64,000 bases of DNA from Bacteroidia bacterium (lineage in GTDB: Bacteria; Bacteroidota; Bacteroidia; JADZBD01), in contig JAGVMA010000031.1 in the NCBI GenBank assembly GCA_020054095.1, positions 1-64,000 of the forward strand, given 5' to 3'. The position numbers and the translations under genes are program-made. Positions within the stretch are counted from its first letter, which is position 1; each line of letters starts with the position of its first letter. The notes beneath the pieces are model-generated. The model worked only from the letters and a program-made list of their open reading frames with translations. It did no database searches and was not told where the DNA came from. Below are positions 36,001-43,990 of this stretch, one piece after another.

Positions 36001-37445
36001 CTAATGGCATAATAAAAATTGAAGAAAATTCGTTTGCGGTAGATGGATTAGTTTTAAATGATATGAACGGAAAAGCAGCTACTCTTACTGGGCACGTTTA
36101 TCACAATAACTTTAAAAATACCCAGCTCGACTTAGATATAAAAACAGAAAAATTTATGGTACTTAATACCAACCAAGCCGACAATAATTTGTACTACGGC
36201 AAGGCATATGTAACAGGCATTGCCAATATGTTTGGCTATTTAGATAATATTCAAATAGATGCTGCCGTGAAAACCGATAAGGTGAAAACTGCCAACGGAA
36301 TGGAGTACACTAAATTTAACGTGCCGCTATCAGGCCCGGTTGAAGCATCAAACAGCGATTTTATAACATTTTTGAAAAAAGACACAATAAAAAAACAAGA
36401 CGACTATAAAGTAGATTTAAATGGTCTCACCCTTAATTTACAGTTAGAAGCAACGCCCGATGCCGAAGTGAAATTAATATTTGATGAAAAAGTGGGCGAT
36501 GAAATCAAAGCGCGTGGTAGCGGCAATATTGTGATGAACATTAATACAAATGGAGCTTTCTCCATGTTCGGTGATTTTGAAGTAGAGGAAGGCGATTACT
36601 TGTTCACGCTACAGAACTTAATTAACAAAAAATTTAAAATTGATAAAGGCGGAACTATTAAATGGTCGGGCGACCCTTATAACGCTGAAATAAACATGAG
36701 TGCAACTTATCAAGTGAGAACCAATTTGGCACCCTTTTTTCCTGATGACTCAAGTGGACTTTATAAGAAGCGTGTGCCTACCGATTGTGTGCTGCTCTTA
36801 ACAGGTGCACTTATGAGTCCGGATATTGGCTTTGATTTTAACCTGCCTACTGTGGACGCTAATACGCTTCAAACTGTAAAAAGCTATGTGAGTACTCAGC
36901 AAGAAATGAATCAGCAAATTTTCACGCTACTCGTGTTGAATAGTTTTACTACACCTGATGCATTAAAATCACAAGGGTTTCAAGACCAAAATACAAATGG
37001 CACGGGCACTGCACTTGGCGCAACCGGCAGCGAACTGTTAAGTAACCAGCTAAGTAATTGGCTTTCGCAAATAAGCAACGATTTTGATTTAGGAGTGCGT
37101 TATCGCCCGGGCGATTTTATTTCAAAAGACGAAGTAGAAGTAGCACTGTCAACACAACTGTTTAACGATAAACTATCTATAGATGGATCGGTTTCAAACA
37201 ACACCAACACTACTAATACACAAAATACAAGCACCATTGTGGGCGATGTTAACATAGAATATAAAATTACTGATGATGGCAAGGTGCGTGTTAAAGCATA
37301 TAATAAAACTAACGACAATATAATTTTAAACCCCAATGCCACCTACACGCAAGGCGTGGGTGTTTTTTATCGCGAAGAGTTTGATTCACTTGCCGAACTA
37401 TACCGCAAATATCAAGAAAAAACAAAGAATAAAAAGAAAAAGTAG
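33006..37445 (+). CDS. tamB: TamB-family translocation/assembly protein (DUF490)
   Basis: 1479 residues as read from a GTG at 33006. One hydrophobic helix at the very start, with TPAVQTWICRKLTDNLAAQL following, is the typical TamB/AsmA-like anchor. The long middle is made of repeated beta strands, as in the bridge-like hydrophobic groove proteins that connect inner and outer membranes and move lipids or barrel proteins. The C-terminal about 400 residues carry the DUF490 signature, with GDFEVEEGDYLFTLQNLINK and KFKIDKGGTIKWSGDPYNAEI. The frame is open upstream to 32946 with a basic IKFKVIKKLGK segment, so translation may start earlier, possibly at an ATT at 32955; no ATG is available there. 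tamA is not in the window. Confidence 0.93.
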   Translation: MFLFTLMVVLYFLFTTPAVQTWICRKLTDNLAAQLKTKVEIKGVEIKFFTQVVIDGIYVEDFHKDTVFYARKLQVDIGIWSYKEQYIELPDITMQDAHINVVYYKNDTDLNIRYLAAMLEDNDTTPSTDSTKWSIIFGDINLVNVEVIYCDKRDSAQSKVMDFEDLHITKIFGKFSNMTILDDTIYVDITDLAARERSGFRLSKLTAKATFCPVFTKLDNLHILTNESDIRTNLRFDYTEYNDYNRFVRKVKMHAEFDSSLVQLGDIGYFASELFGMRRTIMLSGDINGKVTNLKGQNMDIVLAENTRFKGHFSFTGLPDIDETYMHFDIKELTTTKKDVEAFPLPPFDSLHYVKLSDNMDLLGKIKYKGKLNGYYYDLVSDGQITTALGKIVTNVNLKKNPETGLVSYIGNVKSYNFDVGKLIAVPELGEVTLNADVDGSGLKLSTLRANLSNCNIQSMWFNGYNYTNVVANGLLAKKIFNGNIKVKDDNVDLSFFGDVNLGESPVKIDFMTYINRADLAALNFVKSNEHISVATTAEVHIQGDNLDNIIGRIILKNTDYIQGKKFYEVKNIDLSANTINGKRIIKLQSDLADGAIEGRFKINDVYLAFKKTMEFYLPATTPQDRKSKRKLDAQDIYFEFEFKDTDPLTNLLAPEINISKGSKVNGKFDSEKSDLVIKASFPFLKLSGTEMKKLYVDAASQNGKYKFKSGCDRYVISDTIWADSLALVTSTATDSINFKINWNNKGKVQNMGDLKGFFDFNAYPQVYLKFTKANMLLNDSVWAMSNINEVMFDTNSILIRDLAFTNKIQQIKFDGVISNKKSDQLYVLLNNFNVANLNYFTAPDNLAFKGTVSGSGTLSNVYKMEDIIFSSSFDFKNLWVNKEEVGSGGVVSIFDKKKNAIKLNGSFSKGGSIPNFEFAGEYFPGKEKENINMDVSVQNFGLKFFEPYIKDVCDLFRGFVSVNVKITGEVKKPILTGEANLQAQNIHLNYLNTNYSVTNGIIKIEENSFAVDGLVLNDMNGKAATLTGHVYHNNFKNTQLDLDIKTEKFMVLNTNQADNNLYYGKAYVTGIANMFGYLDNIQIDAAVKTDKVKTANGMEYTKFNVPLSGPVEASNSDFITFLKKDTIKKQDDYKVDLNGLTLNLQLEATPDAEVKLIFDEKVGDEIKARGSGNIVMNINTNGAFSMFGDFEVEEGDYLFTLQNLINKKFKIDKGGTIKWSGDPYNAEINMSATYQVRTNLAPFFPDDSSGLYKKRVPTDCVLLLTGALMSPDIGFDFNLPTVDANTLQTVKSYVSTQQEMNQQIFTLLVLNSFTTPDALKSQGFQDQNTNGTGTALGATGSELLSNQLSNWLSQISNDFDLGVRYRPGDFISKDEVEVALSTQLFNDKLSIDGSVSNNTNTTNTQNTSTIVGDVNIEYKITDDGKVRVKAYNKTNDNIILNPNATYTQGVGVFYREEFDSLAELYRKYQEKTKNKKKK

Positions 37446-37514
37446 CTCTCTTTTCAATCGAGTGTTTTGGCTATTTGTTCAAAAAAATAAAGCCCTATCA
37501 TTAGTGTTAAAAGT

Positions 37515-37522
37515 TAAATTTG
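37515..37522 (+). promoter_or_regulatory. -7 box for purL
   Basis: TAAATTTG, 22 bases before the ATG at 37545. Confidence 0.55.
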
Positions 37523-37544
37523 CTCTACTTAAATTAAAAAAATA

Positions 37545-39773
37545 ATGAGCGCAACATTAAACGAAACATTACCCACTGCAGATACCGCAAAAGAACTTGG
37601 CCTGTTACCCGATGAGTTTGATAAAATAAAACAAATACTTGGCCGCACACCTAATTTTACTGAGCTAAGTATTTACTCCGTTATGTGGAGCGAACATTGC
37701 TCTTACAAAAACTCAATTGTATGGTTAAAAACGCTACCCAAAGATGGGCCACACATGCTTGCAAAAGCAGGTGAAGAAAATGCCGGTTTAGTAGATATTG
37801 GCGATGGACTTGCTTGTGCGTTTAAAATAGAATCGCATAATCACCCATCGGCATTGGAGCCATACCAAGGTGCAGCTACCGGTGTGGGCGGCATTAACCG
37901 CGATATATTCACCATGGGTGCACGCCCTATAGCACAGTTAAATTCTCTTCGCTTTGGCGATATTAATTTGCCGAAAACAAAATGGTTAGTTAAAGGCGTG
38001 GTAAAAGGCATTGGCGATTATGGCAATGCATTTGGCATACCCACTGTGGGTGGCGAAGTATATTTTGATGATTGTTATAACGTGAACCCTTTGGTTAATG
38101 CAATGAGTGCAGGTATTGTAAAAGTAGGCGAAACTGTTTCAGCTACCTCTTATGGCAAAGGAAATCCTGTTTTTATAGTTGGCTCATCTACCGGAAAAGA
38201 CGGAATACACGGTGCCGCATTTGCATCTAAAGATATTACAGAAGCTTCGGCTAAAGATTTGCCGGCAGTACAAGTAGGCGATCCGTTTCAGGAAAAATTA
38301 TTGCTCGAAGCATCGCTCGAAGTAATTAAAACAGGTGCCGTTATAGGAATGCAAGATATGGGCGCAGCCGGCATCACATGTTCTACTTCCGAAATGAGTG
38401 CAAAAGGAAAACACGGCATGAAAATTTGGCTCGATAAAGTACCCACTCGCCAAGCTGAAATGAAAGCATGGGAAATTCTATTGTCCGAATCGCAAGAACG
38501 AATGTTGATTGTGGTGAAAAAAGGAATGGAGAAAAAAGTAAATGCAGTATTTGAAAAATGGGATTTGAATTGTGTGCAAATTGGCGAAGTAACCGATGGC
38601 GACAGATTGCAATATTTTATGGGAAATGATTTGGTTGCGGATGTGCCTGCCGAATCGTTGGTGTTAGGTGGTGGTGCACCAGTGTATAAGCGCGATTACA
38701 AAGAGCCGGCCTATTATGCCCAAGCCCAACTTTACAAAATTGAACAAACCGAAGAGCCAAAAGATTTAAAACCCGCTGCAAAACATTTGCTTTCACATCC
38801 TAACATTGCTTCTAAAAGATGGGTTTATAATCAATACGATTCGATGGTGGGAACTGTAAACATGAGCACCAATGCACCAAGCGATGCTGCTGTGGTAAAT
38901 ATAAAAGGAACCAACAAAGCCATTGCATTAAAAGTAGATTGCAACTCTCGATACATAAATGCTAACCCCGAAGTAGGCTGTTCTATTGCTGTATCCGAGT
39001 CTGCGCGAAACATAGTTTGCACCGGTGGCGAACCAAGCGCAATTACCAATTGTTTAAATTTTGGTAATCCCTATAATCCAGAAGTGTATTGGCAATTTGT
39101 GGGTTCGATAAAGGGAATGGGCGCAGCTTGCTTAAAATTTAAAACTCCGGTAACGGGTGGCAATGTTAGTTTTTATAATCAATCGTCTTATGAAGGTCCT
39201 GTTTTTCCTACACCAACAATAGGTATGCTTGGCGTAATTGAAAATAAAGAAAACATAATGACACTTGATTTTAAAACCGAAGGCGACATCATTTACCTCA
39301 TAGGCGAATCGCAAAACGATATTTCATCGTCAGAATATTTATACTCATTCCATAAAGTGAAAAACACGCCTGCTCCTTATTTTAATTTAGATACTGAATA
39401 CTTGGTACAGCATGCTGTGAAATCGGTAATTAAAAATAAATTGATTCAAAGCGCACACGATGTTTCGGATGGTGGATTGTTCATTACGTTAGCTGAGTCG
39501 TGTTTCAACAAAGGATTCGGATTTGAAATAAATGCCGATAAAAACATTCGCAAAGATGCTTTCCTTTTTGGCGAAGCACAGAGCAGAGTAGTGGTAAGCG
39601 TTAAAAAAGAAAACGAAGTGCAATTAGTTGACGAACTTAAAAAGCACGATGTGAAATTTACCAAACTTGGTTTTGTGAAAGGAAAAGACATGCGCGTGGA
39701 CGAAGATATTTTTGTTTCCGTTACTGATGCGCTTGAGCTTTATAGCACATCAATAGAAAAGTTGCTTACTTAA
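37545..39773 (+). CDS. purL: Phosphoribosylformylglycinamidine synthase subunit PurL
   Basis: 742 residues, the small-PurL type that lacks a fused glutaminase and needs separate PurS and PurQ. It converts FGAR to FGAM with ATP in purine synthesis. Conserved features: [14 protein letters not shown] near the start, [23 protein letters not shown] (the nucleotide and metal site), [15 protein letters not shown], and a second AIRS-like half with [16 protein letters not shown] near 620. Both halves are complete. The other pur genes are not nearby, so purL stands alone here under its own -7 box. Confidence 0.97.
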   Translation: MSATLNETLPTADTAKELGLLPDEFDKIKQILGRTPNFTELSIYSVMWSEHCSYKNSIVWLKTLPKDGPHMLAKAGEENAGLVDIGDGLACAFKIESHNHPSALEPYQGAATGVGGINRDIFTMGARPIAQLNSLRFGDINLPKTKWLVKGVVKGIGDYGNAFGIPTVGGEVYFDDCYNVNPLVNAMSAGIVKVGETVSATSYGKGNPVFIVGSSTGKDGIHGAAFASKDITEASAKDLPAVQVGDPFQEKLLLEASLEVIKTGAVIGMQDMGAAGITCSTSEMSAKGKHGMKIWLDKVPTRQAEMKAWEILLSESQERMLIVVKKGMEKKVNAVFEKWDLNCVQIGEVTDGDRLQYFMGNDLVADVPAESLVLGGGAPVYKRDYKEPAYYAQAQLYKIEQTEEPKDLKPAAKHLLSHPNIASKRWVYNQYDSMVGTVNMSTNAPSDAAVVNIKGTNKAIALKVDCNSRYINANPEVGCSIAVSESARNIVCTGGEPSAITNCLNFGNPYNPEVYWQFVGSIKGMGAACLKFKTPVTGGNVSFYNQSSYEGPVFPTPTIGMLGVIENKENIMTLDFKTEGDIIYLIGESQNDISSSEYLYSFHKVKNTPAPYFNLDTEYLVQHAVKSVIKNKLIQSAHDVSDGGLFITLAESCFNKGFGFEINADKNIRKDAFLFGEAQSRVVVSVKKENEVQLVDELKKHDVKFTKLGFVKGKDMRVDEDIFVSVTDALELYSTSIEKLLT

Positions 39774-39776
39774 AAA

Positions 39777-39863
39777 ATGAAAAAACTACTGATAGCACTC
39801 GCAGTTTTTTTATGCAATGCAAAGGCGCAAAAGTTTTGTTGCACAATATCAAAAAAGAAATAA
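39777..39863 (+). pseudogene. Signal-peptide remnant of an exported protein
   Basis: A 28-codon frame starting 4 bases after the purL stop: KKLLIALAVFLCNAKAQ is a clean signal peptide ending AKAQ, then only KFCCTISKKK and a stop. The rest of the gap to 40027 holds no open frame that continues it. It is most simply the start of a lost exported-protein gene; a very short secreted peptide is possible but unsupported. Confidence 0.4.
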
Positions 39864-40027
39864 ATTGTATGCCTATAGTAATTTATCGGCTGTTTCCGAC
39901 ATTCGGATATTATACTTTCCAAGTCTCCACGGTTTGATAGCGCACTATACCTAAATGGAGTTATTAGATTTAAGCAAAACAATTTTAAATATGCCGAATA
40001 CCTAATATCATTTTTCAGTATTATAGT

Positions 40028-40756
40028 TTGAAACAAAAAGCAAAAAATATTCTAAAAAAAATGTGGCGCTTTTGCTGGAAAGCAGCCATGTGGTTTTTTA
40101 TCATCAGTATTGCATCGGTGATATTATTTAAGTGGGTGCCGGTGCCATTTACACCGCTAATGCTGATACGCTGCGTGGAGCAAAAATGGGATGGCAAAGA
40201 AATGAAACTTAAAAAAGATTGGGTATCGTTTGATGAAATACCCAACAGTTTGCAATTAGCAGTGGTGTGTTCAGAAGATCAAAACTTTATAAAGCACAGC
40301 GGTTTTGATTTTGATGCCATTGATAAAGCAATAGAGCATAATAAAACACACAAGCGCAAGCGCGGAGCAAGCACCATAAGCCAGCAAGTGGCAAAAAATT
40401 TATTTCTGTGGCAAGGGCGCAATTGGTTCCGAAAAGGACTGGAAGTGTATTTTACTTTTCTGATAGAATTATTTTGGAGCAAAGAACGTATCATGGAAGT
40501 GTATCTCAATATCATTGAAATGGGCGATGGCGTGTATGGTGCAGAAGCAGCATCGCAAGAATTTTTTAAAATACCTGCCGTTAAAATGAGCAAACAAAAT
40601 GCTGCAATAATAGCTGCCGTGCTGCCTAGTCCTATTAGGTTTTCGGCAAAAATGCCAAGCGCATATATTAAAAACCGCCAGGCATGGATTTTAAATCAAA
40701 TGTATTTGTGGGGCGGCACGCTTAATTATAGTATCCCTGACGAAAAAGGGAAATAA
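40028..40756 (+). CDS. mtgA: Monofunctional peptidoglycan glycosyltransferase
   Basis: 242 residues from a TTG at 40028 (an ATG at 40061 is the alternative; both precede the membrane helix). A single N-terminal transmembrane helix is followed by a complete family GT51 domain. Motif 1 carries the catalytic glutamate: CSEDQNFIKHSGFD. Motif 2 is RGASTISQQVAKNLFLW. Motif 3 is KERIMEVYLNIIEMGDGVYG, with EAASQEFF after it. There is no transpeptidase domain. It polymerises lipid II into glycan strands in the periplasm. A strong terminator follows about 150 bases on. Confidence 0.95.
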   Translation: MKQKAKNILKKMWRFCWKAAMWFFIISIASVILFKWVPVPFTPLMLIRCVEQKWDGKEMKLKKDWVSFDEIPNSLQLAVVCSEDQNFIKHSGFDFDAIDKAIEHNKTHKRKRGASTISQQVAKNLFLWQGRNWFRKGLEVYFTFLIELFWSKERIMEVYLNIIEMGDGVYGAEAASQEFFKIPAVKMSKQNAAIIAAVLPSPIRFSAKMPSAYIKNRQAWILNQMYLWGGTLNYSIPDEKGK

Positions 40757-40783
40757 TCTTTGATTTTATTTGCGCATAAAACC

Positions 40784-40863
40784 TCTGCGCTAACAAGCGC
40801 TTAAAATCAGCGGATATCAGCGAGAAATGTGTAATAAAAGTTTCACGCAGATTTACGCAGAAA
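40784..40863. repeat. Possible dispersed intergenic repeat fragments
   Basis: Contains AAAATCAGCGGATATCAGCGAG (40803-40824) and TTTCACGCAGATTTACGCAG (40841-40860), each an imperfect internal repeat (ATCAGCG twice, ACGCAG twice). Words of this sort are commonly seen as dispersed non-coding repeats in environmental genomes; copy number here cannot be judged from one window. Confidence 0.35.
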
Positions 40864-40908
40864 AAAACACGCTGAGCCTGTCGGCCTGTAGAAGAATAAA
40901 TGATAAAA

Positions 40909-40939
40909 AAAACCCCGCCTCTGTGATGAAGCGGGGTTT
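40909..40939. terminator. Bidirectional terminator between mtgA and the SPFH gene
   Basis: AAACCCCGC / GCGGGGTTT hairpin with an 11-12-base loop between two convergent genes. Confidence 0.8.
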
Positions 40940-40960
40940 GAAGAAATTAAATTAAATAAA

Positions 40961-41902
40961 TTATTTCTTACCTTTTATATTATCCATCTGCATCATGCCC
41001 ATCATTTGGCTCAAGCTTTTTGTCATCCCTTCGGTGCTACCGTCTAAGAAAATAACATTGCCTTTTCCGTTTTCGGCAAAGTGCTTAACGGCTTCGGTCC
41101 ACATGGTAAATAATATCATGCTGTTATCTAAATTGGCTTGTTGCATTTCATGAGCAGCTAAGCTCATCCCTTTTGCAACTTCTTGGCGGAAAAGCGCCAC
41201 ACCTTGTCCACGTAGCTGAGCAGCTTCGCGCTCGGCAGTAGCGGCAATTTTTATGGCATTACCTTCGGCTTCGGCAGCTTTGGTTTTTGTGATTAGCAAT
41301 GCTTGTCCTTCGTTTTCGGCAGCGGCTTTTAAATTGCTCGATGCCACCACTTGGCTCATTGATTTCATAATTGCTTCATCAAACGTAATGTCGTTTAATT
41401 GTAAATCTTGTAAATGATAACCCCATTCTTCCAATATTTTATCAATCTGCTCTTTTACGTGTTCGGTAATGTCTTTGCGTAAGCCCAATACTTCGGCTTG
41501 TTTTTTAATGGCCACAAAACCGCGTATTGAACCTTCGATGGTGCGTATTAATGCTTGCATAAAGTTTCTGTCATCTACAAACTTAAACGCCACGTTTTGT
41601 ATTGTTTTTTCTTGTTGGTCGAGTACAGAATAAAGCAACATGGCTTTAAAATACACATTAGCTTGGTCAACCGTTATGGCTTGGAATTCTAATTCCACCG
41701 ATCGGTTTTGAATGGATACACGCTTATATATTTTTTCGATAAGCGGAATTTTCATGTTTAAGCCGGGTGTTAAAATTCTGCGGTATTTGCCGAATATGGT
41801 AATAACGGCAATGGTGCCCTGCTGCACGGTAACAAAACTCGAAAACAAAATAATGATACCTAATGCTACAGCTACATACATGGGAATATTTACTTCTTCC
41901 AT
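40961..41902 (-). CDS. SPFH/band-7 (stomatin/QmcA-like) membrane protein
   Basis: 313 residues. One N-terminal membrane helix (about 5-27) is followed by the SPFH domain: VTVQQGTIAVITIFGKYRRIL, PGLNMKIPLIEKIYKR, then SVELEFQAITVDQANV. The middle is a long alanine/glutamate-rich coiled coil (EAEGNAIKIAATAEREAAQL). The C-terminus is methionine-rich (KSLSQMMGMMQMD). Such proteins form large membrane-bound rings or cages that organise microdomains or regulate proteases. No partner NfeD or protease gene is adjacent. It is transcribed alone toward the mtgA terminator. Confidence 0.92.
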   Translation of the reverse strand: MEEVNIPMYVAVALGIIILFSSFVTVQQGTIAVITIFGKYRRILTPGLNMKIPLIEKIYKRVSIQNRSVELEFQAITVDQANVYFKAMLLYSVLDQQEKTIQNVAFKFVDDRNFMQALIRTIEGSIRGFVAIKKQAEVLGLRKDITEHVKEQIDKILEEWGYHLQDLQLNDITFDEAIMKSMSQVVASSNLKAAAENEGQALLITKTKAAEAEGNAIKIAATAEREAAQLRGQGVALFRQEVAKGMSLAAHEMQQANLDNSMILFTMWTEAVKHFAENGKGNVIFLDGSTEGMTKSLSQMMGMMQMDNIKGKK

Positions 41903-41990
41903 TTTTTTTTGGTTTTAAATTGTGAGTGGCTAAATTAAATATTAAACCAATCCGCTGCATTATAAATGAAAATAATTACGTAAGTGCATA

Positions 41991-42024
41991 CTGAGTGTTC
42001 TATAAGCGCATCGGGAGCACTCAG
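41991..42024. other. Hairpin upstream of tRNA-Arg
   Basis: CTGAGTG / CACTCAG inverted repeat with a 20-base loop and no T-run. It lies between the SPFH gene and the tRNA promoter. Role unknown. Confidence 0.35.
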
Positions 42025-42075
42025 CGCACAACAACAAATAATCAAATCAAATATTTCGGGTTTCAATTATTTAAT

Positions 42076-42083
42076 TAAATTTG
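42076..42083 (+). promoter_or_regulatory. -7 box for tRNA-Arg
   Basis: TAAATTTG, 63 bases before the tRNA 5' end, so the precursor would have a leader of about 55 bases. Confidence 0.5.
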
Positions 42084-42092
42084 CGCCCTTAT

Positions 42093-42105
42093 TAAGGACT
42101 CGTAG
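42093..42105 (+). repeat. Partial copy of the tRNA-Arg 5' end
   Basis: TAAGGACTCGTAG here is repeated at 42144-42156, where it forms the first ten bases of tRNA-Arg plus three before it. The copy lies inside the predicted tRNA leader. Confidence 0.6.
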
Positions 42106-42146
42106 TAGCGCCTTTCGCCACACTCGGGTTATAATATAAATAATAA

Positions 42147-42220
42147 GGACTCGTAGCTCAACTGAATAGAGCATCTGACTACGGATCAGAAGGTTTGGGG
42201 TTTGAATCCCTACGAGTCCA
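42147..42220 (+). tRNA. tRNA-Arg (anticodon ACG)
   Basis: 74-base cloverleaf: acceptor GGACTCG/CGAGTCC (7 perfect pairs), D-stem GCTC/GAGC, anticodon stem TCTGA/TCAGA with loop CTACGGA (anticodon ACG, read as ICG), T-arm TGGGG-TTTGAAT-CCCTA, discriminator A, no encoded CCA. A terminator follows. Confidence 0.95.
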
Positions 42221-42230
42221 CTAAACGAAA

Positions 42231-42258
42231 AGCAGCTCATTGGAGTTGCTTTTTTTTT
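42231..42258 (+). terminator. Terminator after tRNA-Arg
   Basis: AGCAGCTC / GAGTTGCT hairpin (one G-U pair) followed by eight more T's, starting 11 bases after the tRNA. Confidence 0.85.
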
Positions 42259-42275
42259 ACAAAAACAAATAAAAA

Positions 42276-42310
42276 AAGCGGGCAATTCTACTAGTAAGAA
42301 TTGCCCGCTT
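42276..42310 (-). terminator. Terminator of the gene at 42322-43023
   Basis: Perfect 14-base inverted repeat AAGCGGGCAATTCT / AGAATTGCCCGCTT with a 7-base loop; the A-run to its left gives U's in the minus transcript. Confidence 0.9.
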
Positions 42311-42321
42311 TGCTATTTTAA

Positions 42322-43023
42322 TTAGCCACCAAATAATACCGAAACGATATCGCTGTTTAAGCCCACTTCGGCATCGTTTACTACTCCACGCACCATGTAT
42401 TCGCGTGTTTCGGGTACATCATCGTTTAGCGGTCGGCTATCGTTATAAGGCGATAATGTGGCGGTTGATAAAAACACCCATATACTTTGCCCTTTAAAGC
42501 GAGTGTAAATATTTACTCTATCAATAGCCACATCTTGCTTCACAAATGCTATGCGCACATAGCCGTTAAAAGCTTTGGCTTTAATGATGGGCTTGTAGGT
42601 ATCGGCATTAAAACTATCAACCGGACCTATTATTCCCATGTCTTCGCCAATGGCAGTGGTGTAATTAGGGCTGCCTTTTATGCGTTTCACATCTTGGCTC
42701 ACGCGCAGAAAAATATCTGCCGGCACCAGTGTGGGCACCACCGCACCACTTGTGCTTGTGAATGATGGGAAAGCGCCCAATGGCGTTCCTCTTGGCCCAT
42801 CGCGCAGCAGGTCTTTGTATTTTACTATTTCCTGCATGTCGCGTTTTAGTTCGTTAATGGTGTTAACCAAGAAACTGAACATGAGCGCATCGTTTTCCGT
42901 TGCTGTTACCTCGGCATTGCTAAAACCGAGCGTGGTTTTGTGAACTGCTTTTTTAAGTGCAAAGTTGTTCAGGAAAAGCACTCTGTCTTCATCCGATGAA
43001 GGAAGATACCATTTGTGTTTCAT
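42322..43023 (-). CDS. Conserved hypothetical protein
   Basis: 233 residues, no signal peptide and no membrane helix. N-terminal half is helical (DEDRVLFLNNFALKKAVHK; then LKRDMQEIVKYKDLL). The C-terminal half (about 150-233) is beta-rich with FNGYVRIAFVKQDVAIDRVN and ends REYMVRGVVNDAEVGLNSDI, which looks like a fibronectin-type sandwich that ends in VSV. I have seen this arrangement in uncharacterised Bacteroidota proteins but cannot assign a function. The gene is monocistronic: it has its own strong terminator, and three 21-base-spaced AACTGGTA boxes lie 134-183 bases upstream of its start. Confidence 0.75.
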   Translation of the reverse strand: MKHKWYLPSSDEDRVLFLNNFALKKAVHKTTLGFSNAEVTATENDALMFSFLVNTINELKRDMQEIVKYKDLLRDGPRGTPLGAFPSFTSTSGAVVPTLVPADIFLRVSQDVKRIKGSPNYTTAIGEDMGIIGPVDSFNADTYKPIIKAKAFNGYVRIAFVKQDVAIDRVNIYTRFKGQSIWVFLSTATLSPYNDSRPLNDDVPETREYMVRGVVNDAEVGLNSDIVSVLFGG

Positions 43024-43156
43024 TTTTTTGTTTTTAAATTGTTAATTGATATTTGTATTAATCGGGGGCATATCGCGAATTGCCCTTGTAACAAGGGATG
43101 CAAGGGGCGTGCCAAACTTTAACTGTTAAAAAATGTTAACTGCACATTTTTCTAAT

Positions 43157-43206
43157 AACTGGTAGCTATTATCTAACAACTGGTAGGTTTTGGCACATAA
43201 CTGGTA
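43157..43206. promoter_or_regulatory. Three phased AACTGGTA boxes
   Basis: Identical octamers at 43157-43164, 43178-43185 and 43199-43206, each 21 bases apart (two helical turns). The bases between them differ, so this looks more like a row of binding sites than a simple tandem repeat. It lies in the divergent gap between the hypothetical gene (ATG at 43023) and vsr. Confidence 0.5.
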
Positions 43207-43257
43207 AAAATTTATTTTATTAACAAGCGGTTAATAGCCGAAAAACGAGCATTGCAA

Positions 43258-43446
43258 ACCGAATTTTGGGTCTTATAGATTGAATTTACAATCTCGTAAA
43301 TTGAATTTATAATCTCATAAATTGAATTTATAATCTCATAGATTCAATCTACAATCTCCTAAATTTGATTTACAATCTTATGGATTGAATCTATAATCTC
43401 CTAAATTGGATTTATAATCTCCAAGATTGAATTTACAAGATTGTAA
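43258..43446. repeat. 21-bp tandem repeat array, 8 clear units plus one diverged
   Basis: Units start at 43279, 43300, 43321, 43342, 43363, 43384, 43405 and 43426; a diverged unit precedes at 43258. A clear example is the unit at 43300, ATTGAATTTATAATCTCATAA minus its last base in quotation: ATTGAATTTATAATCTCATA. Unit boundaries create the dyad TAAATTGAATTTA. There are no spacers, so it is not a CRISPR. The rest of 43024-43558 contains the AACTGGTA boxes and the vsr promoter; no gene is seen. Confidence 0.85.
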
Positions 43447-43545
43447 ATTACATCCTCAGCACTGTGCTAATGATGCAAAGGCCTTAAAAACCTTGCTTTT
43501 AGCTTGTTTTTGCAGTTTTTGGTGGTGGTTTATTGGGCAGTAAGT

Positions 43546-43553
43546 TAAATTTG
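43546..43553 (+). promoter_or_regulatory. -7 box of the restriction-modification operon
   Basis: TAAATTTG, ending only 5 bases before the GTG start of vsr. Confidence 0.55.
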
Positions 43554-43558
43554 TAATC

Positions 43559-43990
43559 GTGGACAAGCTGAAAAATGAACAAATAACAAAAAACATGAAG
43601 GCGGTTAGAGCAACCGGCTCAAAAATCGAAACTGCATTAGCAAAAGCATTATATGCTCGCGGACATCGTTATCGTAAAAATGACAAGACTGTTTATGGGA
43701 AGCCCGACTTGACTTTTAAAAAATTGAAAATTGCAGTATTTGTTGATAGTGAATTTTGGCATGGGAAGGATTGGCAGACCAGAAAGTTCGACCACAAGAG
43801 CAATATCTCCTTTTGGCATAAAAAAATAGAAAGGAATATTGAGCGTGATAAAGAAGTAAATAAACAATTGTTGAAAGAAAGGTGGATAATTTTAAGATTC
43901 TGGGGAGCTGATATTCAGAAAAATTTAGAAACTTGTATCACGAAAGTTGAAAGGAAAATAAATGGAGCTAAAAGAAAAAATAAGCATTGA
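43559..43990 (+). CDS. vsr: Vsr-family very-short-patch repair endonuclease
   Basis: 143 residues from a GTG. I keep that start because residues ITKNMKAVRATGSKIETALA align with the conserved Vsr N-terminus (RSKNMRAIxxxDTxIE); the next ATG at 43595 would cut into it. The catalytic core has YGKPDLTF (the metal-binding aspartate), then FVDSEFWHG, FWHKKIERNIERD and RWIILRFWGADI. Vsr nicks 5' of the T in T:G mismatches that arise when 5-methylcytosine deaminates. The gene overlaps the following C5 methyltransferase by 29 bases, which fits that role. The -7 box ends just before the start, so the mRNA may be leaderless. Confidence 0.93.
   Translation: MDKLKNEQITKNMKAVRATGSKIETALAKALYARGHRYRKNDKTVYGKPDLTFKKLKIAVFVDSEFWHGKDWQTRKFDHKSNISFWHKKIERNIERDKEVNKQLLKERWIILRFWGADIQKNLETCITKVERKINGAKRKNKH

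Noticed and set aside
41991-42024. A terminator upstream of tRNA-Arg
   Set aside because: There is no T-run on either side and no gene ending toward it.
43258-43446. A CRISPR array
   Set aside because: The 21-base units are directly adjacent with no spacers, they diverge from one another, and there are no cas genes nearby.
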